Source: an uncultured Ruminococcus sp. | GTDB taxonomy: Bacteria > Bacillota > Clostridia > Oscillospirales > CAG-272 | Length of the DNA stretch: 34,141 nucleotides | Assembly (NCBI GenBank): GCA_902795355.1 | Contig: CADBKZ010000016.1 | Location: 1 to 34,141, forward strand | Direction: 5' to 3' | Shown here: positions 24,391 through 33,267 of the stretch, one piece after another | Numbering within the stretch: the stretch's first letter is position 1 | Layout: every line of letters begins with the position of its first letter | Program-made: the position numbers and the translations under genes | The notes under the pieces: model-generated | Told to the model about the DNA's origin: nothing | Databases searched by the model: none | The model's input: the letters and a program-made list of their open reading frames with translations, nothing else

Positions 24391-26190
24391 TTACAGCAGG
24401 GTTTCCAGCTCGTCCACCAATTCGCCGAAGAGGCCGAGCGCGCTGTTTACGGGGTCGGGAGCGGACATGTCCACGCCCGCGATTTTGAGCAGGCTGATGG
24501 GGTCGGCCGACGACCCGCCCGAGAGGAATTTCTTGTAGTCCGCAACGGCGGGCGCGCCCTCGGCGAGAATGCGGTTGGCAATGGCCACCGCCGCGCTGAA
24601 CCCCGTTGCGTATTGGAACACATAGTAGTTATAGAAGAAATGCGGAATGCGCGCCCATTCCATGGCAATGCCCTCGTCGCTTACCATGTCGGGGCCGAAA
24701 TAGAGCTTGTTGAGCGCGAGATACTTTTCGCAGAGCGCGTCGGCGGTCAGGGCCTCGCCCGCCTCGTTCATACGCCCCATGGTCAGCTCAAACTCGGCGA
24801 ACATGGTCTGGCGGTAGATGGTGCCTTTGAATTGGTCGAGAAAATGGTTGATCAGGTAGGCGCGCTGTTTTTTGTCGGTCGTTTTGGCGAGCAGATGCTT
24901 CATCAGCAGCACCTCGTTGCAGGTGGAAGCGACCTCGGCCACGAAAATCACGTAATCGGCGGTGCAGGTGGGCTGATATTTGCAGGAATGGTAGCTGTGG
25001 AGCGCGTGACCCATTTCATGCGCCAGCGTGAATTGGCTGTCAAGGTTATCCTTGTGGTTGAGCAGGACGTAGGGGTGGGGATAGCTGTTGCCCGAGGAAT
25101 ACGCGCCGCCGCGCTTGCCAACGTTCTCGTAAACGTCGATCCAGCGGTTGGCGAAGCCTTCGCGGAGCAGGTCGGTATAATCCTTGCCGAGAACCGCGAG
25201 GGCTTCCAGCACCGTTTCTTTCGCCTGCTCAAAGGGAATCTCGGCGTCCGCGTCGGCAACAATGGGGGTGTAAACGTCGTACATGTGTAGCTCGTCCACG
25301 CCGAGCAGTTTCTTGCGCAGGGCGACGTACCGGTACATGGCGGGCAGGTTGGCATGCACCGCCTCGATCAGGTTGAGATAGACCGGAACCGGCACCTCGG
25401 TGCCGTCCAGCGCGGCCTCGATGGCGGTGGGATAGTTGCGCGCGCCGGCAAAGAATTTGAGCTGACGGAACTGCGCGTCCAGCGTTGCGGCAACCGTGTT
25501 TTTGAACTCGCCCATGCGCGCATAGTAAGTCTCGAAAGCGTTCTTGCGCAGAACGCGGTCGGGCGACATCAGAAGCGGGACGAAGGTGCCGTCGGTGAGC
25601 TGGTGGGAATTGCCTTCGCCGTCGGTTACGTCGGGAAAGGTCAGGTCGGCGTCGCGGAAGGTGCTGCAAATCTGGTCGGGCGCGTTCGCCATTTCTCCCG
25701 CGGCGGCAAGGAGTTTTTCCTCGGCAGGGGAGAGGATATGCGCCTTGCGGCGGCGAAGCTGACCGATTACGCGCCGGTAGGTCCCCAGCGCGGGCTCCCC
25801 GGCATAGAAACGGTCAAGGGTTGCGTCGTCAATCTCCATGATCTCGGGGGTGGCGAACGCCGCCGCGCTTCCGAGGGCGACCAAGGTGGAAACGGCCTTG
25901 GCGCGCATATCCTGATAGCTGTTGTTGGCAGTGTCCTCGTCGCTCTTGCAGCTGGCATAGCCGTAGAGCTTGGTCAGACGGACCGAAAGCACGTCCTGCG
26001 CGCGGAACCAAGCCAGCAGATCGGCCGAGCTCCGCCCGAGCGTTCCGCGGTAGGCGGCGACCTCGGCGGGGCAGGACTTCAACGCCTCATATTCGGCCTG
26101 CCAAGCGGCGTCGGAAGGGAAAATGTCGGTCAGGTCCCATGTGTATTCGGCGGGGACTTCGCCGCGTTTGAGAATGGTTTTTCCGTTCAT
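24391..26190 (-). CDS. pepF: Oligoendopeptidase F (M3B metallopeptidase)
   Basis: A 599-aa cytoplasmic zinc peptidase that cuts peptides of roughly 7 to 17 residues, used in peptide nutrition and signal-peptide turnover. The N-terminal part, WDLTDIFPSDAAWQAE at 18-33, is the family entry motif. The thermolysin-like active site HEMGHALHS is at 391-399, with the third zinc ligand in the downstream helix containing FVAEVASTCNE. The C-terminal KIAGVDMSAPDPV stretch is also typical. Length is normal. AGAGGA is 9 bases before the ATG. It follows the symporter by 38 bases, consistent with uptake and hydrolysis genes in one transcript. Confidence 0.94.
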   Translation of the reverse strand: MNGKTILKRGEVPAEYTWDLTDIFPSDAAWQAEYEALKSCPAEVAAYRGTLGRSSADLLAWFRAQDVLSVRLTKLYGYASCKSDEDTANNSYQDMRAKAVSTLVALGSAAAFATPEIMEIDDATLDRFYAGEPALGTYRRVIGQLRRRKAHILSPAEEKLLAAAGEMANAPDQICSTFRDADLTFPDVTDGEGNSHQLTDGTFVPLLMSPDRVLRKNAFETYYARMGEFKNTVAATLDAQFRQLKFFAGARNYPTAIEAALDGTEVPVPVYLNLIEAVHANLPAMYRYVALRKKLLGVDELHMYDVYTPIVADADAEIPFEQAKETVLEALAVLGKDYTDLLREGFANRWIDVYENVGKRGGAYSSGNSYPHPYVLLNHKDNLDSQFTLAHEMGHALHSYHSCKYQPTCTADYVIFVAEVASTCNEVLLMKHLLAKTTDKKQRAYLINHFLDQFKGTIYRQTMFAEFELTMGRMNEAGEALTADALCEKYLALNKLYFGPDMVSDEGIAMEWARIPHFFYNYYVFQYATGFSAAVAIANRILAEGAPAVADYKKFLSGGSSADPISLLKIAGVDMSAPDPVNSALGLFGELVDELETLL

Positions 26191-26228
26191 GTTTCAAATC
26201 CTCTTTTCTGAAAAGTCGGTCGGCGGGG

Positions 26229-27794
26229 TCAGGAATCCTCGCCGAGGTTGTCGGTCACTTCCACGGTGCGAACCGCGTGGTAGCAGGTAAACATTTCGTC
26301 CACATTTTCGGGCTTTGTCTTTTGCGTGAACGCGCTGACCAGCGGCACCAACACCAAGCCGCCCACCATGGCGAACACGCCCGAATAGAGCGAGTTGCGG
26401 AACACAAAGGAGAGCACGGGGACAGACGCTACCGAGAACCACCCGAGCGAAACGCAAAGCTGAACCAGCTCCATGCCCACGCCGAACACAAACGAGGTTG
26501 CAACGGCGGCTTTGGTCGTCTTTTTGTAGTAAAGGCCGAAGAGGAACGGCGCGAGGAAGGCTCCCGCAAGCGCGCCCCACGAAACGCCCATCATCTGTGC
26601 GATGAACAGAATTTTGTGGTTGGCCTGCACAATGGCGATCACCGCCGAAACGGCGACGAACGCCACGATGAACGCGCGCATAACGAGCATTTTTTTCTTC
26701 TCGGAAAAGGGCTTTTTCGCAATCGGTTCAATGAAGTCGAGCGTAACGGTGGAACTGCTCGTGAGCACCAGCGAGGAGAGCGTGGACATGGAAGCCGACA
26801 GCACCAGAACGATCACCACGCCGATCAGAACCGCGGGAAGCGTGGAGAGCATTTCGGGAATCACCGCGTCGTATCCGTTTGCGGCCACGTCAACGGGGTA
26901 GAGCCGGCCGAACCCGCCGAGGAAATAGCACCCGCCCGCAACGATGATGGCGAACAGCGTGGAAATAACGGTTCCTTTCTTAATGGAATCCTCGTTTTTA
27001 ATGGCGTAGAATTTGCCCACCATTTGCGGCAATCCCCAAGTGCCGAGCGAGGTCAGAAGCACCACAAACAGCAGGAACAGCGGCTGCGCGCCGAAGAACG
27101 AGGCGTATTCCCAGCCGCCGTTCTCTCCGGTTGCCAGCCGCTCCGTTGCGGCCGCGAGGCCGCCGTTGTTGCGCAGCACCGCGGCGATCACCGCCACAAT
27201 GCCGCCAACCATAATCATTCCCTGAATGAAATCGTTAATGGCGGTTGCCATGTAGCCGCCGATGATCACGTAAACGCCCGTGAGCGCCGCCATAACGATT
27301 ACGCAAACGGCGTAGTCCACCCCGCCGAACGCCATGGAGAACAGGCGGGAAAGCCCGTTATAGAGCGAGGCGGTGTAAGGGATCAGGAACACGAACGTGA
27401 TTACCGAGGCGGCCACTTTGAGCGCTTTCGAGCCGAAGCGGACGCCGAAGAAATCGGGCATGGTCTTGCAGCCGAGGTGCTGGGTCATAATGCGGGTCCT
27501 GCGGCCGAGGATCACCCACGCGAGGAGCGAGCCGATAAAGGCGTTGCCAAGGCCGATCCATGTGGAAGCCAGCCCGAACGTCCAGCCGAACTGCCCCGCG
27601 TAGCCAACGAAGATAACGGCCGAGAAATAGGAAGTTCCGTAGGCGAACGCGCTCAACCACGGCCCCACCGAGCGGGAACCGAGCACAAAGCCGTTCACGC
27701 CGTCGGCATGCTTTCGGGAACGAATGCCGATCCAGAGCATCAGAGCAAAAAACAGGACGATCAGAACAGAGGTCACAATCATGGTAGCGGTCAT
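26229..27794 (-). CDS. Sodium:solute symporter (SSS family)
   Basis: A 521-aa inner-membrane transporter with about 13 hydrophobic helices and LeuT-type organisation, expected to import an organic solute with sodium. Family features include FVLGSRSVGPWLSAFAYGTS in the first helices, GWTFGLASTWIGLGNA, the TSLGTWGLPQMVGKFYAIKN region and LVLSASMSTLSSLVLTSSS, where the sodium-site residues of the family lie. The substrate (amino acid, pantothenate, sugar or other) cannot be read. AGGAG is 8 bases before the ATG at 27794; the longer frame upstream runs through the promoter region and is rejected. It heads the operon with pepF, the TfoX-like gene and rbr. Confidence 0.9.
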   Translation of the reverse strand: MTATMIVTSVLIVLFFALMLWIGIRSRKHADGVNGFVLGSRSVGPWLSAFAYGTSYFSAVIFVGYAGQFGWTFGLASTWIGLGNAFIGSLLAWVILGRRTRIMTQHLGCKTMPDFFGVRFGSKALKVAASVITFVFLIPYTASLYNGLSRLFSMAFGGVDYAVCVIVMAALTGVYVIIGGYMATAINDFIQGMIMVGGIVAVIAAVLRNNGGLAAATERLATGENGGWEYASFFGAQPLFLLFVVLLTSLGTWGLPQMVGKFYAIKNEDSIKKGTVISTLFAIIVAGGCYFLGGFGRLYPVDVAANGYDAVIPEMLSTLPAVLIGVVIVLVLSASMSTLSSLVLTSSSTVTLDFIEPIAKKPFSEKKKMLVMRAFIVAFVAVSAVIAIVQANHKILFIAQMMGVSWGALAGAFLAPFLFGLYYKKTTKAAVATSFVFGVGMELVQLCVSLGWFSVASVPVLSFVFRNSLYSGVFAMVGGLVLVPLVSAFTQKTKPENVDEMFTCYHAVRTVEVTDNLGEDS

Positions 27795-27839
27795 GGGAAC
27801 GTCTCCTTTTTTCGGTCGGTTTTGGGTTGTCCTTCCTAT

Positions 27840-27868
27840 ATCATACCATGTTTCCCGCCGAAAAACAA
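27840..27868 (-). promoter_or_regulatory. Promoter of the symporter-pepF-tfoX-rbr operon
   Basis: On the reverse strand TTGTTT (27868-27863) and TATGAT (27845-27840) are 17 bp apart, 45 bases before the symporter start codon. It is divergent from the SDR promoter. Confidence 0.65.
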
Positions 27869-27936
27869 GAGAAATCCGAAAAATTTCCCGCATTGGGGAA
27901 AATATTTTCAAAATGGAAAAAATTCCGAAAAAAGCA

Positions 27937-27965
27937 TTGACGGCGAACCGGATTTCTGATACAAT
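27937..27965 (+). promoter_or_regulatory. Promoter of the SDR-LUD operon
   Basis: TTGACG (27937-27942) and TACAAT (27960-27965) are 17 bp apart, 67 bases upstream of the SDR start codon. Confidence 0.7.
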
Positions 27966-28032
27966 AAAGAGTGACCGAAAAACAGCCGCGGCGCACGCGG
28001 AAAAACACACATCGGAGCGGAAAAGACTTTTT

Positions 28033-28896
28033 ATGGAACCCAAAACCATTGTGATTACGGGAGCGAGCGACGGCATTGGAGCCGCGGCGGCGCGCATATT
28101 GAAAAAGGAAGGGCGCCGCGTGGTTCTGGTGGGGCGCAATCGGGCAAAGACCGAGCGGATTGCCGCGGAGCTGGGCGCGCCGTTCCACCTTGCGGACTAC
28201 GCGCGGCTCTCCGACGTTGCTCGCCTTGCGGACGAACTGCGGCAATACGACCGGATCGACGTTCTTGCCAACAACGCGGGCGGCGCGCAGAACGAGCGGA
28301 CGCTGACCGAGGACGGCTTGGAACGCACCTTTCAGATCAACCTGCTCGGCGGCTTCCTGCTGACGCGGCTTCTGGCCGAGAAACTTTGCGCCGATCGGAC
28401 CGTCGTAATTCAAACGTCCAGCATCGCCGCCAATCTGTTCGGCGCGGATTTCAACGTCAACGACCTGCAAAACGAAATCAACTACAAGCCGTTCAAAGCA
28501 TACGGCTACGCAAAATTGGAAGATATTCTCTTTACGCGCGAATTGCAGCGGCGTTACGGGGAACGGGGCGTTCGCGCCGTGGCGTTTGAGCCGGGGGTGG
28601 TGCGGACGAATTTCGCGTCCGAATCCACGCGGCTGGTCCGCTTCTGCTACCATTCGCCGCTGAAATATCTGTTCACCATTTCGCCGAAGCGCAGCGCAAA
28701 GCGGCTGGTTTGGCTGGCAACCGCCGAACCCGAGCGGGATTTTGCCTGCGGAGCGGTTTACAGCGGGAAAAAACCGATGAAGCTGAAATTCGCCGACCCC
28801 GACGGAACCGCCGCGAAAACGCTTTGGGACGCGTGCGAGGGCATGGTTGCCTCGCGTTTTCCGGAAACAACGCTTGGAAGGCCGTTTGCGGGCTGA
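28033..28896 (+). CDS. Short-chain dehydrogenase/reductase (retinol-dehydrogenase-like)
   Basis: A 287-aa NAD(P)-dependent oxidoreductase. The Rossmann motif TGASDGIG is at residues 9-16. VGRNRAKT after the second strand contains an Arg often linked with NADP preference. NNAGG is the adenine-ring motif, TSSIA supplies the catalytic Ser, and YGYAK supplies Tyr and Lys (Y-x3-K). The overall pattern (AYGYAKLEDILFTREL) resembles retinol-dehydrogenase-like SDRs, whose bacterial members act on varied carbonyl substrates. The ATG at 28033 is chosen because the cofactor motif must lie near the N-terminus; the ribosome binding site is weak (GGAAAAG). The LUD gene follows after 24 bases. Confidence 0.88.
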   Translation: MEPKTIVITGASDGIGAAAARILKKEGRRVVLVGRNRAKTERIAAELGAPFHLADYARLSDVARLADELRQYDRIDVLANNAGGAQNERTLTEDGLERTFQINLLGGFLLTRLLAEKLCADRTVVIQTSSIAANLFGADFNVNDLQNEINYKPFKAYGYAKLEDILFTRELQRRYGERGVRAVAFEPGVVRTNFASESTRLVRFCYHSPLKYLFTISPKRSAKRLVWLATAEPERDFACGAVYSGKKPMKLKFADPDGTAAKTLWDACEGMVASRFPETTLGRPFAG

Positions 28897-28920
28897 TAAA
28901 TCAGAAAAGGAGCATTGATC

Positions 28921-29550
28921 ATGAACGAAAACATTTTCAAAAGAAACGAACTGCTGGCGGAAAAGGTAATCAAGGGGCTTGCCTCGCGCAATATGTCGGG
29001 GTATTACGCCGCCTCGTGCGAGGACGCGCTGAAAACCGCGCTCTCGCTGATCCGCAAGGGGGAGAGCGTTACCATGGGCGGCTGCATGAGCGCGCGGGAG
29101 ATCGGATTGGTGGACGCGCTGAAAAACGGCGATTATCGCCTGATCGACCGCGACGCCTATGCCGACAAACGCGCGGCCATGCTCGCGGCATACGACGCGG
29201 ACGTGTTTCTTGCAAGCGCGAACGCGATGACCGAGGACGGCGTTCTCGTGAACATTGACGGCAACGCCAACCGCGTTTCCGCGATTGCGCAGGGGCCGAA
29301 AAAGGTGATTCTGATTGTGGGCATGAACAAGGTCTGCAACGATGTGGACGGCGCCATGAAGCGCGCGCGGAACGTGGCGGCGCCAACCAACGCCCAGCGG
29401 TTCGGGCTTTCCACGCCCTGCGCCAGAACGGGAGCGTGCATGAACTGCAAGTCGCCGGACACCATTTGCTGCCAATTCCTGATTACGCGCTATTCGCGCC
29501 ACGCGGGGCGGATCCACGTAATCCTCGTCAACGATTTTCTCGGGTTCTGA
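28921..29550 (+). CDS. LUD domain protein (LutC/YkgG-like)
   Basis: A 209-aa protein of the LUD family, related to lactate-utilisation subunits. Visible features are SVTMGGCMSAREIGL, the DRDAYADKRA segment and the core ASANAMTEDGVLVNIDGN, characteristic of the family. The C-terminal TPCARTGACMNCKSPDTICC cluster contains five cysteines, which may bind metal or iron-sulphur. No partner LutA or LutB genes are nearby, so lactate oxidation should not be assumed. AAAAGGAG (28905-28912) is 8 bases from the ATG at 28921 and only 2 from an in-frame TTG at 28915, which fixes the start. Cotranscribed with the SDR gene. Confidence 0.88.
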   Translation: MNENIFKRNELLAEKVIKGLASRNMSGYYAASCEDALKTALSLIRKGESVTMGGCMSAREIGLVDALKNGDYRLIDRDAYADKRAAMLAAYDADVFLASANAMTEDGVLVNIDGNANRVSAIAQGPKKVILIVGMNKVCNDVDGAMKRARNVAAPTNAQRFGLSTPCARTGACMNCKSPDTICCQFLITRYSRHAGRIHVILVNDFLGF

Positions 29551-29629
29551 TCTGTTCCGCCCCCGATAGGCGCGGGCTTTTTGCAACGGTCGCCGTCCCG
29601 CGCGGGAGATCATAAACATACATAAACAT

Positions 29630-29666
29630 AAACAAGGAGCGGTTTTCGGAAAACCGCTCCTTGTTT
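29630..29666. terminator. Bidirectional terminator between LUD and quinone reductase genes
   Basis: A perfect 17-bp stem (29630-29646 with 29650-29666, loop CGG) has a GGAGCGG core flanked by A-rich and T-rich ends, ending TTGTTTGTTT on the forward strand. A weaker hairpin with GCCC/GGGC arms and TTTTT (29559-29582) precedes it and may be the first stop for the LUD transcript. A direct repeat ACATAAACAT lies between them. Confidence 0.85.
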
Positions 29667-29696
29667 GTTTGCGGGGCAGGGCGAACGCCCGAAGCG

Positions 29697-30677
29697 TTAG
29701 TGGACGGTCAATACGACCTTGCCAACGTTTTCTCCTCTGTAAAGAACGTCGTGCGCCGCTTCCGCTTCCTGAATGGGAAACACCTTATAGATGGTGGGCT
29801 TGACCTTTCCCTCTTCCACCTTGGGCCACACGTCGCGAACGAGTCCGGCCAGAATCTGCGCCTTAACGGCGGGGGTTCTGGAACGGAGCGTGCTGCCCAC
29901 GATGCGGACGTTGCGGACATAGATGTTTTTCAGGTCGATCTCGGTTTTCACGCCCGCCAACGCCGCAATCATAATCCAGCGCGCGCCGTGTTTGAGATAA
30001 TGCAGGCATTTGCCCATAATCTCGCCGCCGAGGCAATCGATGGCAACGTCAACGGGGCGTCCCGCCTCCAGCTCGGCTTTCAGCACGTCCGCAATGTTCT
30101 GCGAAGAGGTGTCAACCACCACATCCGCGCCGAGGTGGGCGATCTTCTTGGCAATTTCGGCGGTCAGAACCGTGGTGATTACGCGCACGCCGAACGCCTT
30201 TGCCATGGGGATAACCACGCTCGCGAGCCCGCTGGCTCCCGCGTTCATCAAAAGGGTGTCGCCGGATTGAATCCTGCCCTCGATGAAAAGGTTGAGATAC
30301 GAGGTTGCAAACGCTTCGGGCATTGCCGCGGCTTCGATCATGGTGCAGTTCTTGGGAACGGGCATCAGCATATCGTAGCGCACGGAAACATACTGCGCGT
30401 AGCCGCCGCCCAAGAGGGCGCAAACCGAATCCCCGATTTTCCATTGGGATTCCTTTGCGGCAATCGGCCCGATTTCGGTAATGGTTCCGGCAATTTCAAG
30501 CCCCATCCATTCGGGGCATCCGGGGGGCGGGGGATAGTCGCCCTCTCTTTGCATCAGGTCCGCGCGGTTGAGCGCGGCCGCGGAAATTTTGACCAATACC
30601 TCGTCGTCTTTGATCACGGGGTCGGGAACGTCCGCCCAGATCAAGTGGTTGTCTTTTGTAACTAAAGTTGCTTTCAT
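29697..30677 (-). CDS. NAD(P)H-quinone oxidoreductase, zinc-free MDR family (PIG3-like)
   Basis: A 326-aa medium-chain dehydrogenase/reductase. ALNRADLMQREGDYPPPPG is the signature of the PIG3/quinone-oxidoreductase branch, which lacks the catalytic zinc; GLEIAGTI and the GDSVCALLGGGYAQY loop agree. The nucleotide-binding region NAGASGLASVVIPMAKAFG replaces the usual GGxGGVG. Such enzymes reduce quinones or enones with NADPH. AAGGA is about 10 bases before the ATG. It follows the GH5 gene by 23 bases on the reverse strand and may be the last gene of that transcript, though no functional link is evident. Confidence 0.92.
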   Translation of the reverse strand: MKATLVTKDNHLIWADVPDPVIKDDEVLVKISAAALNRADLMQREGDYPPPPGCPEWMGLEIAGTITEIGPIAAKESQWKIGDSVCALLGGGYAQYVSVRYDMLMPVPKNCTMIEAAAMPEAFATSYLNLFIEGRIQSGDTLLMNAGASGLASVVIPMAKAFGVRVITTVLTAEIAKKIAHLGADVVVDTSSQNIADVLKAELEAGRPVDVAIDCLGGEIMGKCLHYLKHGARWIMIAALAGVKTEIDLKNIYVRNVRIVGSTLRSRTPAVKAQILAGLVRDVWPKVEEGKVKPTIYKVFPIQEAEAAHDVLYRGENVGKVVLTVH

Positions 30678-30700
30678 GGCGTTGTGATCCTTTTTTGTTT

Positions 30701-33253
30701 TTATTGGATGTTGAGCAGGATGCCCCAGCTTTGGTCGGACGCGCTTTGCCCGTAGGAAATGCGCAGGGAACAGGTGGTTCCGTTATATTGGTAGGAGAGT
30801 TCCATGGGGGCGGTTTTCTCCTCGGGAACATACGCGGCGATAAACGTCGCTCCGCTCGGCGTTTTGGCGGAACCGGCCGTGCAAACCTCGCTGATCCGTT
30901 TCCATATCAGGTTGCAATAGCCCGCGTATTGGAGATCGGTGAGGGAATCGTAGCTGTTGATCTTGAAGAAATACGCGTTGCCCTGCTTGACGCCGCTTAC
31001 GGCGAAGGTGGGGAAAACGCTGAAATCGGAATTGCTCGCGAGGCCGTATGCGGAATGGGTGGTTTTGAAGGTATCGCGAACGGTTTTGATCTGCTTGGCG
31101 CTGTAATCCAAGCCCGTAATAAACACGCCGTTGCCGGTTACAAGGTCGTAATACCACTTTCCGCATTCGGAAAGGTCGTCTCTGCCCCAATTGCGGACGT
31201 TGGGATCCACGTTCGGCCGGAACATGAACCATTCGTTATACGCGGTGGCAATGGAGCCGTAGCGGAAATAGAAGTAGCTGACGTCCCATTCCTGATACAG
31301 GCGCACATAAAGGGCCATTTGCTGCATATCGTAGCCGAGGGTATCGCGGTGGTCGAACGTGGGGTCCATGGGGCTCATCTCGGTGGTAACAACGGCGAGG
31401 CCGGCGTCGTATGCGTCGCGCAGTCTCCAACTGAAACTTGCGTAAGCGTTTTCGTAGGCATAGTTGTGGAACGTGTAGGCCACGTTGTAGCGTCTGTCGT
31501 CGTCAAGCGGGTCGCGGATGGGGTCGTCTCCCGCGTTTGCGCCGGCGGAGCCCAACGAAATATAGTAGGCGCTGCCTCTGGGCGCGGCGATGATCACGGC
31601 GTCCGAACCCTTTTGGCGAACGGTGTCAATCACCTTTTCGGTATACGCCTTAATGCCGCCCTCGCCCGACCATTTCGCGTTCCCGGGTTCGTTGCAGATC
31701 TCAAAGAGAACGTATGGGTTATCGGCGTGTTTCTCCGCGAGGATTCCGAAGAACTCGCAGGCTTCGTTGACGTATTGATAGGGGTTGGAAGTCAGGATCG
31801 CCCAGTCGATCACAATGTAAAGCCCCGCGTCGGTCGCTCTTGCGATCACCTCGTCGATCTGTTTCAGCATCTTTTGCTTGTCGGCTTGGGAAGCGCGTCT
31901 ATCGCCGTTCGCGTCGCTGTACGCATAGGTGCGCGCGGAACCGTTGGTGTACCAGACATAGCCGTTCCCCTTGCCCTCGTTTCCGATCAGCTGCGCCGAA
32001 ACGCGAATGGCGTTGCAGCCGATGGCAACGAGCTTTTGCAGGGCGGCGGGGGTGGTGTTCTTATCGAGGTTCGCGTGGCCGATATTGTAGGTAACAACGC
32101 CCTGAAACACAATCATGTTGCCCGCGGCGTCGTAAAGGCGGCTGCTTCGGGTGGTCAGCTTGGCGGTGGTATCCACGCTGGGAACATAGCCGCGCAGGGT
32201 GTTAATGGCGGCGGTTCCGCTCTGAATGGTGGTATAGCCGTTTTCCAGCGGCTTTTGCGCCAGCGTATAGGAGCAGGGCTGGGAATCCACCTTTTCGGGA
32301 AGCGATTTCAGCGACATGGTCCAATCGCCGCCCGCGCCCTGCGTCAGCTGGTAGCTGCTCGGGGCATGGTCGGAGTCCTTCCACATAACCGAATCTTCTC
32401 TTAACAGAATTTCATAGGTGTTTTGGGTGGAGCCGTAGGTTTGCGTCAGAACGCAGGTAACTTCCTCGGGGCGTTGGGCGGCCGCGTCGGCGTAATCCTT
32501 CCACACCACGTGAAGTCCCGCGTTCACGCCGCTGAAAACGACCGCGCCCGTTCCGAGGGTATCGCTGGAATAAAAATGATTGTCGGTCTTTTCCCAATGC
32601 GCGATCAGCGTGCAGCTTCCGGAAACGGGAGCGGAGAAATCAAACCGTTCCCCGTTCAGATACCAGCCCGAAAACGCGTATCCCTCGCGGGTGGGATTGA
32701 CGGGGGGAACGACTTTTCCGCCCTTGTCGATTTCCTGCGCCGCAATGCCGCTGCTGCTGTTGGAATAGAACTCGACGGTGTAGGCAAAATGATAGTTTAC
32801 GATTGCTTTATAGACGAAGTTATCCCCGCGGAAGCTGACCTTTACATAGAAAACGTTTTCGCCCTCAGAAAGGGAAACGACTTTTTCGGTCAGTTCGGTT
32901 TCTCCCGCTTCATCGCTTGTCAGGCACCATTTGGCGCCGAATACCACGCCGAACCGGTTGGAAAGGTCGAGCGTGGGATTCTCGCCCACGAGGTTCATGC
33001 GCAGGGTGTTTCCGCTGGCCGCGAACCCTGCCGCGCTGGTGAGCGCGAGTTTTTCCGGAATTTCGTTCATGGGTTGTGTTACCTCCTCTTGGTTGGCGGT
33101 TTGCCCGTCGGTTTGCGTTGCGGTTTCCGTTCCCGCCGGATCGCCGCGGCTTGGTTTGCAGGCCGCAAATTGCGGAGCAAGAAGGCAAACCAAAAGCAAA
33201 ACGGCCAAAGCACGCAGAGCGGCGCGAACGGTCAGAGTCCTTTTCATCATCAT
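30701..33253 (-). CDS. GH5-type glycoside hydrolase lipoprotein
   Basis: An 850-aa secreted lipoprotein. The signal peptide ends in the lipobox FAAC (Cys32), followed by a Thr/Gln-rich linker. Next come beta-sandwich regions including a Listeria-Bacteroides repeat (about 150-225, KVVPPVNPTREGYAFSGWYL), an Ig-like stretch, and from about residue 370 a (beta/alpha)8 GH5 catalytic domain. The acid/base Glu is in FEICNEP (Glu near 522) and the probable nucleophile in VVTTEMSP (Glu near 625), about 100 residues apart as expected. Likely a surface-bound cellulase, mannanase or related beta-glycanase; specificity is not readable. The start is one of three ATGs in a row (33253, 33250, 33247), 5, 8 or 11 bases from AAGGAG. 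It lies 14 bases after the truncated oxidoreductase. Confidence 0.88.
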   Translation of the reverse strand: MMMKRTLTVRAALRALAVLLLVCLLAPQFAACKPSRGDPAGTETATQTDGQTANQEEVTQPMNEIPEKLALTSAAGFAASGNTLRMNLVGENPTLDLSNRFGVVFGAKWCLTSDEAGETELTEKVVSLSEGENVFYVKVSFRGDNFVYKAIVNYHFAYTVEFYSNSSSGIAAQEIDKGGKVVPPVNPTREGYAFSGWYLNGERFDFSAPVSGSCTLIAHWEKTDNHFYSSDTLGTGAVVFSGVNAGLHVVWKDYADAAAQRPEEVTCVLTQTYGSTQNTYEILLREDSVMWKDSDHAPSSYQLTQGAGGDWTMSLKSLPEKVDSQPCSYTLAQKPLENGYTTIQSGTAAINTLRGYVPSVDTTAKLTTRSSRLYDAAGNMIVFQGVVTYNIGHANLDKNTTPAALQKLVAIGCNAIRVSAQLIGNEGKGNGYVWYTNGSARTYAYSDANGDRRASQADKQKMLKQIDEVIARATDAGLYIVIDWAILTSNPYQYVNEACEFFGILAEKHADNPYVLFEICNEPGNAKWSGEGGIKAYTEKVIDTVRQKGSDAVIIAAPRGSAYYISLGSAGANAGDDPIRDPLDDDRRYNVAYTFHNYAYENAYASFSWRLRDAYDAGLAVVTTEMSPMDPTFDHRDTLGYDMQQMALYVRLYQEWDVSYFYFRYGSIATAYNEWFMFRPNVDPNVRNWGRDDLSECGKWYYDLVTGNGVFITGLDYSAKQIKTVRDTFKTTHSAYGLASNSDFSVFPTFAVSGVKQGNAYFFKINSYDSLTDLQYAGYCNLIWKRISEVCTAGSAKTPSGATFIAAYVPEEKTAPMELSYQYNGTTCSLRISYGQSASDQSWGILLNIQ

Positions 33254-33267
33254 CTTTTCTCCTTGCG

